A DNA stretch of 64,000 bases from Acetatifactor sp. (lineage in GTDB: Bacteria > Bacillota > Clostridia > Lachnospirales > Lachnospiraceae): assembly GCA_024695935.1 (NCBI GenBank), contig JAILHH010000021.1:1-64000 (forward strand). The letters are read 5' to 3'. The position numbers were made by a program, and so were the translations under genes. Shown here one piece after another: positions 60,788 to 64,000 of the stretch. The notes under the pieces were generated by a model. That model made no database searches. It saw nothing but the letters and a program-made list of their open reading frames with translations, and was not told the DNA's origin. The stretch's first letter is position 1. The number at the start of each line of letters is the position of its first letter.

Positions 60788-63631
60788 ATGGCCAAAATAA
60801 AAGTATACGAGCTTGCAAAAGAATTAGGAATAGAAAGTAAAGAACTGACTTCCTTCCTCACCGGAAAGGGAATCGAAGGAAAGTCGCCTCAAAGCGGCCT
60901 GGAGGAAAGCGATGCGGCTATGGTTAGAGCCGCATATGCAAAAAAGAGTTCAGCTCCCGCTCCCGCAAAAGAGGCAAAGGCTGAGCCTGAGAAGGCTGCA
61001 AAGAAACCGGAGGCTGCTCAAAAGAGTGAAGCCGCAACTAAAACCGAGGAGGCACCAAAGAAGAAAAAGAATATCATCTTTGTGAGCAATCCTCAAAATT
61101 CCAGAGTACCGGGAGGAAGGCCACAGGGTGGAAACAATCACAACCAGGGAGGATATGGCAATAATCGTCAGGGAAATTATAATAATTCCCGTTCCCAGGC
61201 ACCTGCCCACAGGACTCCTATAAAGCCACTTACACCTCCTTCACCCACACCCAGTGTGCAGATGGTATCAAACAATCCTGCACCCAAGGCAAAGGCAGAG
61301 GATAAAGTGAATGTAAATACAGCACCTGCAAGAAATGCAGAGGCTCCAAGGACTGAGGAAAGACCTGCGAGAAATTTCGATTATAATCAAAGACCTCAGG
61401 GTGAGAGAGGAGAAAGAGGAAACTTTAACCGCTCTGACAGACCCCAGGGAGACAGAAACGGATTCTCCAGACCTCAGGGCGAGAGAAGGGAGAGAGGAAA
61501 CTTTAACCGCTCCGACAGACCTCAGGGAGACAGGAACGGATTCTCGAAACCACAGGGTGAAAGAAATGCAAGACCCGGTCAGGGAAGACCCGGCGATAAG
61601 CCTTTTGGCGACAGAAACGGCAGACCCGGACAGGGCGGAAACTTCAGAGACAATCGTAACTCTCAGGGAAGACCCGGCGCAGGCAAGGATTTTGCGTCGG
61701 ATGCTCCCGGCGGCAAGGATGTTGAAAAGAGACGCGAGGACGAGAAGAGACGCTTCTCTCAGGAGAAAGATAAAAAGAACAAGAAGGACTTTTTCTATGA
61801 GGAGGATGAAGCTGCAAAGAATAAGCCCGGCAGATTTATAAAGCCCGAAAAGAAGAAAGAGGAAGTCGTTGAAGAGCAGATCAAAGTCATCACTCTTCCC
61901 GAGACCATCACCATCAAGGATTTGGCCGACAAGATGAAGGTGGTTCCTTCAGTTATCGTAAAGAAGCTATTTTTGGAGGGCAAGGTGGTAACCGTAAACC
62001 AGGAGATCACCTACGAGGATGCGGAAAATATCGCCATGGAATATGATATTCTCTGCGAAAAAGAGGTTAAGGTGGATGTTATCGAGGAACTCTTAAAAGA
62101 GGAAGATGAAGATCCCGATAAGCTGGTGGAGAGACCTCCCGTTATCTGTGTAATGGGTCACGTCGATCACGGTAAGACATCACTTCTTGATGCCATCAGA
62201 AAGACAAACGTAACCGACAGAGAGGCAGGAGGAATCACTCAGGCCATCGGTGCATATACAGTTGAGATAAACGGAAAGACCATCACATTCCTGGATACTC
62301 CCGGACATGAGGCCTTCACTGCAATGCGTATGCGTGGTGCAAATTCCACAGATATCGCGATCCTTGTTGTGGCTGCAGACGACGGTGTAATGCCTCAGAC
62401 AGTGGAAGCTATCAGCCATGCAAAAGCAGCAGGAATCGAGGTTATCGTAGCCGTTAACAAGATCGATAAGCCTTCTGCAAATATCGACAGAGTTAAGCAG
62501 GAGCTTACCGAGTACGGCCTCATCGCAGAGGACTGGGGCGGCAGCACAGTATTCGTACCCGTTTCTGCAAAGACAGGCGAAGGCATCTCATCACTTCTTG
62601 AGATGATCTTGCTTACCGCAGATGTGCTTGAACTCAAGGCTAATCCCAAGAGAAAGGCAAGAGGTCTTGTCATCGAGGCAGAGCTTGACAAGGGACGCGG
62701 ACCTGTTGCAACCGTACTTGTACAGAAGGGTACACTTCACGTGGGAGACTTTATCTCCGCAGGTGCAAGCCACGGTAAAGTAAGAGCCATGGTTGACGAT
62801 AAGGGCAGAAGACTCAAAGAGGCAGGCCCTTCAACTCCCGTTGAGATCCTGGGTCTCAATGATGTACCCGAAGCAGGTGAAGTATTTATCGCTCATGATT
62901 CAGATAAACAGGCAAAGTCCTTTGCCGATACATACCTTGCTCAGAACAAGGAAAAGAAGCTGGAGGAGACCAAGGGCAAGATGAGCCTCGACGATCTCTT
63001 CAGCCAGATAAAAGAAGGCAATTTAAAGGAACTCAATATCATCGTAAAAGCGGATGTACAGGGTTCCGTAGAGGCTCTGAAGCAGTCTCTTACCAAGCTT
63101 TCAAACGAAGAAGTTGTGGTTAAATGTATCCACGGCGGCGTAGGTGCCATCAATGAATCCGATGTGGTTCTTGCAAGCGCATCAAACGCTATCATAATCG
63201 GATTTAACGTTCGCCCCGATGCCACAGCAAAGGCAACTGCAGAGCGCGAAGGCGTTGACCTGAGGCTTTACAAGGTTATCTACCAGGCAATCGAAGATAT
63301 GGAAGCGGCCATGAAGGGTATGCTGGATCCCGTATTCGAGGAGAAGGTCATCGGTCATGCGGAAGTTCGCCAGATCTTCAAGGCATCAGCTATCGGAAAT
63401 ATCGCAGGTGCATATGTGCTTGACGGTGTATTCCAGAGAGGATGTAAGGTAAGGATATCGAGAGAAGGAGAGCAAATCTTCGAAGGTGATCTTGCTTCAC
63501 TCAAGAGATTCAAGGATGATGTCAAGGAAGTTAAGGCAGGATTCGAGTGCGGTCTCGTATTCGACGGCTTTGACAAGATGCAGGAACTTGATACCGTTGA
63601 AGCATATATCATGGTAGAGGTTCCCAGGTAA
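60788..63631 (+). CDS. infB: Translation initiation factor IF-2
   Basis: 947 residues. The first 60 residues form an IF2-N domain, then a linker of about 300 residues rich in Gly, Arg, Asn, Gln and Pro with an internal tandem repeat around [10 protein letters not shown] and GNFNRSD. A second IF2-N domain lies near 370-420. The GTPase begins with GHVDHGKT at residue 457, with DTPGHEAF and NKID. Domains II-IV follow to the end. It positions initiator tRNA on the ribosome. AGAGGGAAAGC precedes the ATG. Confidence 0.97.
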   Translation: MAKIKVYELAKELGIESKELTSFLTGKGIEGKSPQSGLEESDAAMVRAAYAKKSSAPAPAKEAKAEPEKAAKKPEAAQKSEAATKTEEAPKKKKNIIFVSNPQNSRVPGGRPQGGNNHNQGGYGNNRQGNYNNSRSQAPAHRTPIKPLTPPSPTPSVQMVSNNPAPKAKAEDKVNVNTAPARNAEAPRTEERPARNFDYNQRPQGERGERGNFNRSDRPQGDRNGFSRPQGERRERGNFNRSDRPQGDRNGFSKPQGERNARPGQGRPGDKPFGDRNGRPGQGGNFRDNRNSQGRPGAGKDFASDAPGGKDVEKRREDEKRRFSQEKDKKNKKDFFYEEDEAAKNKPGRFIKPEKKKEEVVEEQIKVITLPETITIKDLADKMKVVPSVIVKKLFLEGKVVTVNQEITYEDAENIAMEYDILCEKEVKVDVIEELLKEEDEDPDKLVERPPVICVMGHVDHGKTSLLDAIRKTNVTDREAGGITQAIGAYTVEINGKTITFLDTPGHEAFTAMRMRGANSTDIAILVVAADDGVMPQTVEAISHAKAAGIEVIVAVNKIDKPSANIDRVKQELTEYGLIAEDWGGSTVFVPVSAKTGEGISSLLEMILLTADVLELKANPKRKARGLVIEAELDKGRGPVATVLVQKGTLHVGDFISAGASHGKVRAMVDDKGRRLKEAGPSTPVEILGLNDVPEAGEVFIAHDSDKQAKSFADTYLAQNKEKKLEETKGKMSLDDLFSQIKEGNLKELNIIVKADVQGSVEALKQSLTKLSNEEVVVKCIHGGVGAINESDVVLASASNAIIIGFNVRPDATAKATAEREGVDLRLYKVIYQAIEDMEAAMKGMLDPVFEEKVIGHAEVRQIFKASAIGNIAGAYVLDGVFQRGCKVRISREGEQIFEGDLASLKRFKDDVKEVKAGFECGLVFDGFDKMQELDTVEAYIMVEVPR

Positions 63632-63691
63632 GAGATAAATCAACCATTACAAAAATTACAAACCGGGTTATTGAAAGGACATTGTTATCCT

Positions 63692-64000
63692 ATGAGAAAA
63701 AACAGTGTAAAAAATACTCGTATAAACGGTGAAGTGCAAAGAGAACTTGCCAACATTATCAGAGGTGAGATAAAGGATCCAAGAATCTCACCCCTGACAA
63801 GTGTGGTGGCAGTGGAAGTGGCTCCGGATTTAAAGAGCTGCAAGGCGTATATCTCTGTTCTCGGTGGAGAAAAAGAGAGAGAAGAGACCTACAAGGGCTT
63901 AAAGAGCGCGGAAGGCTTTATCAAAAAGAGCCTTGCAAAGACCATCAACCTCAGAAACACTCCCGATATTACATTTATTATGGACCAGTCCATTGAGTAC
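63692..64000 (+). CDS. rbfA: Ribosome-binding factor A (3' truncated by window edge)
   Basis: 103 codons are visible from ATG 63692 with GAAAGGAC upstream; the gene runs past the window. RbfA signature: RINGEVQRELANIIRGEIKD, PRISPLTSVVAVEVAPDLKS and AYISVLGGE. It matures the 30S subunit together with RimP. It is 60 bases after infB in the same operon. Confidence 0.93.
   Translation, partial: MRKNSVKNTRINGEVQRELANIIRGEIKDPRISPLTSVVAVEVAPDLKSCKAYISVLGGEKEREETYKGLKSAEGFIKKSLAKTINLRNTPDITFIMDQSIEY

Overview
The window looks like a chromosomal segment of an anaerobic, low-to-moderate GC Firmicute of the family Lachnospiraceae, probably Butyrivibrio-like. This is inferred from gene content and order: the ispF-cysE-cysS-mrnC-rlmB-sigH block behind a T-box, the rimP-nusA-rnpM-ylxQ-infB-rbfA block, a single-chain PurL/PurQ, QueH, BioY and an NhaC antiporter. 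Spacing is tight, with strong AGGAGG-type ribosome binding sites and intrinsic terminators throughout. No rRNA and no intact prophage or transposon is present.

Layout. 1-469: end of a sensor kinase and decayed coding fragments. 469-3594: a large membrane/zinc-ribbon protein of unknown role. 3.7-4.8 kb: a decayed locus holding a cas2 C-terminus, a tracrRNA-like stretch and a truncated serine recombinase, next to tRNA-Trp. 5-8.7 kb: a cNMP-binding-domain protein, an unknown gene and a TetR regulator. 8.8-20.5 kb: purL, an ECF S component, an NhaC antiporter, carAB, a possible 42-residue small protein and msrC. 20.4-21.6 kb: bioY-DUF1284 with a BirA-like operator. 21.65-21.8 kb: an unexplained GC-rich multi-hairpin element. 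22-29.1 kb: GH13 glucosidase, condensation-like acyltransferase, DUF6320-type protein, queH, AEC transporter, argS. 29.3-30.3 kb: tRNA-Val, tRNA-Met, a 74-bp duplication containing the tRNA-Met 3' end, then an array of long hairpins. 30.4-41.1 kb: hybrid histidine kinase, DEAD-box helicase, ispF, Cys T-box, cysE, cysS, mrnC, rlmB, sigH. 41.2-45.5 kb: RND exporter. 45.6-46.8 kb: tRNA-Thr, an integrase relic and a second hairpin array. 46.8-58.3 kb: two small genes, a 61-bp tandem repeat, PBP1A, YigZ, mgtE with an upstream ORF, a DUF1905/C39-like protein, groESL and an EAL protein. 58.4 kb to the end: the rimP-to-rbfA operon.

How the genes work together. Most of the window is housekeeping: nucleotide synthesis (purL, carAB), cysteine supply and charging (T-box, cysE, cysS), translation and RNA processing (argS, mrnC, rlmB, rimP to rbfA, DEAD-box helicase), chaperones and the cell wall. 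Accessory material is concentrated beside the tRNA genes, where three decayed or repetitive islands lie.

The most unusual feature is a pair of intergenic arrays (29.74-30.12 kb and 46.33-46.66 kb). Both are built from the same palindromic core, TTACAGT...ACTGTAA, with near-constant dyad lengths of 52-53 bp and 38-39 bp respectively, and each follows a tRNA gene and tRNA-associated debris. I do not recognise this element family. It is the best candidate here for something undescribed.
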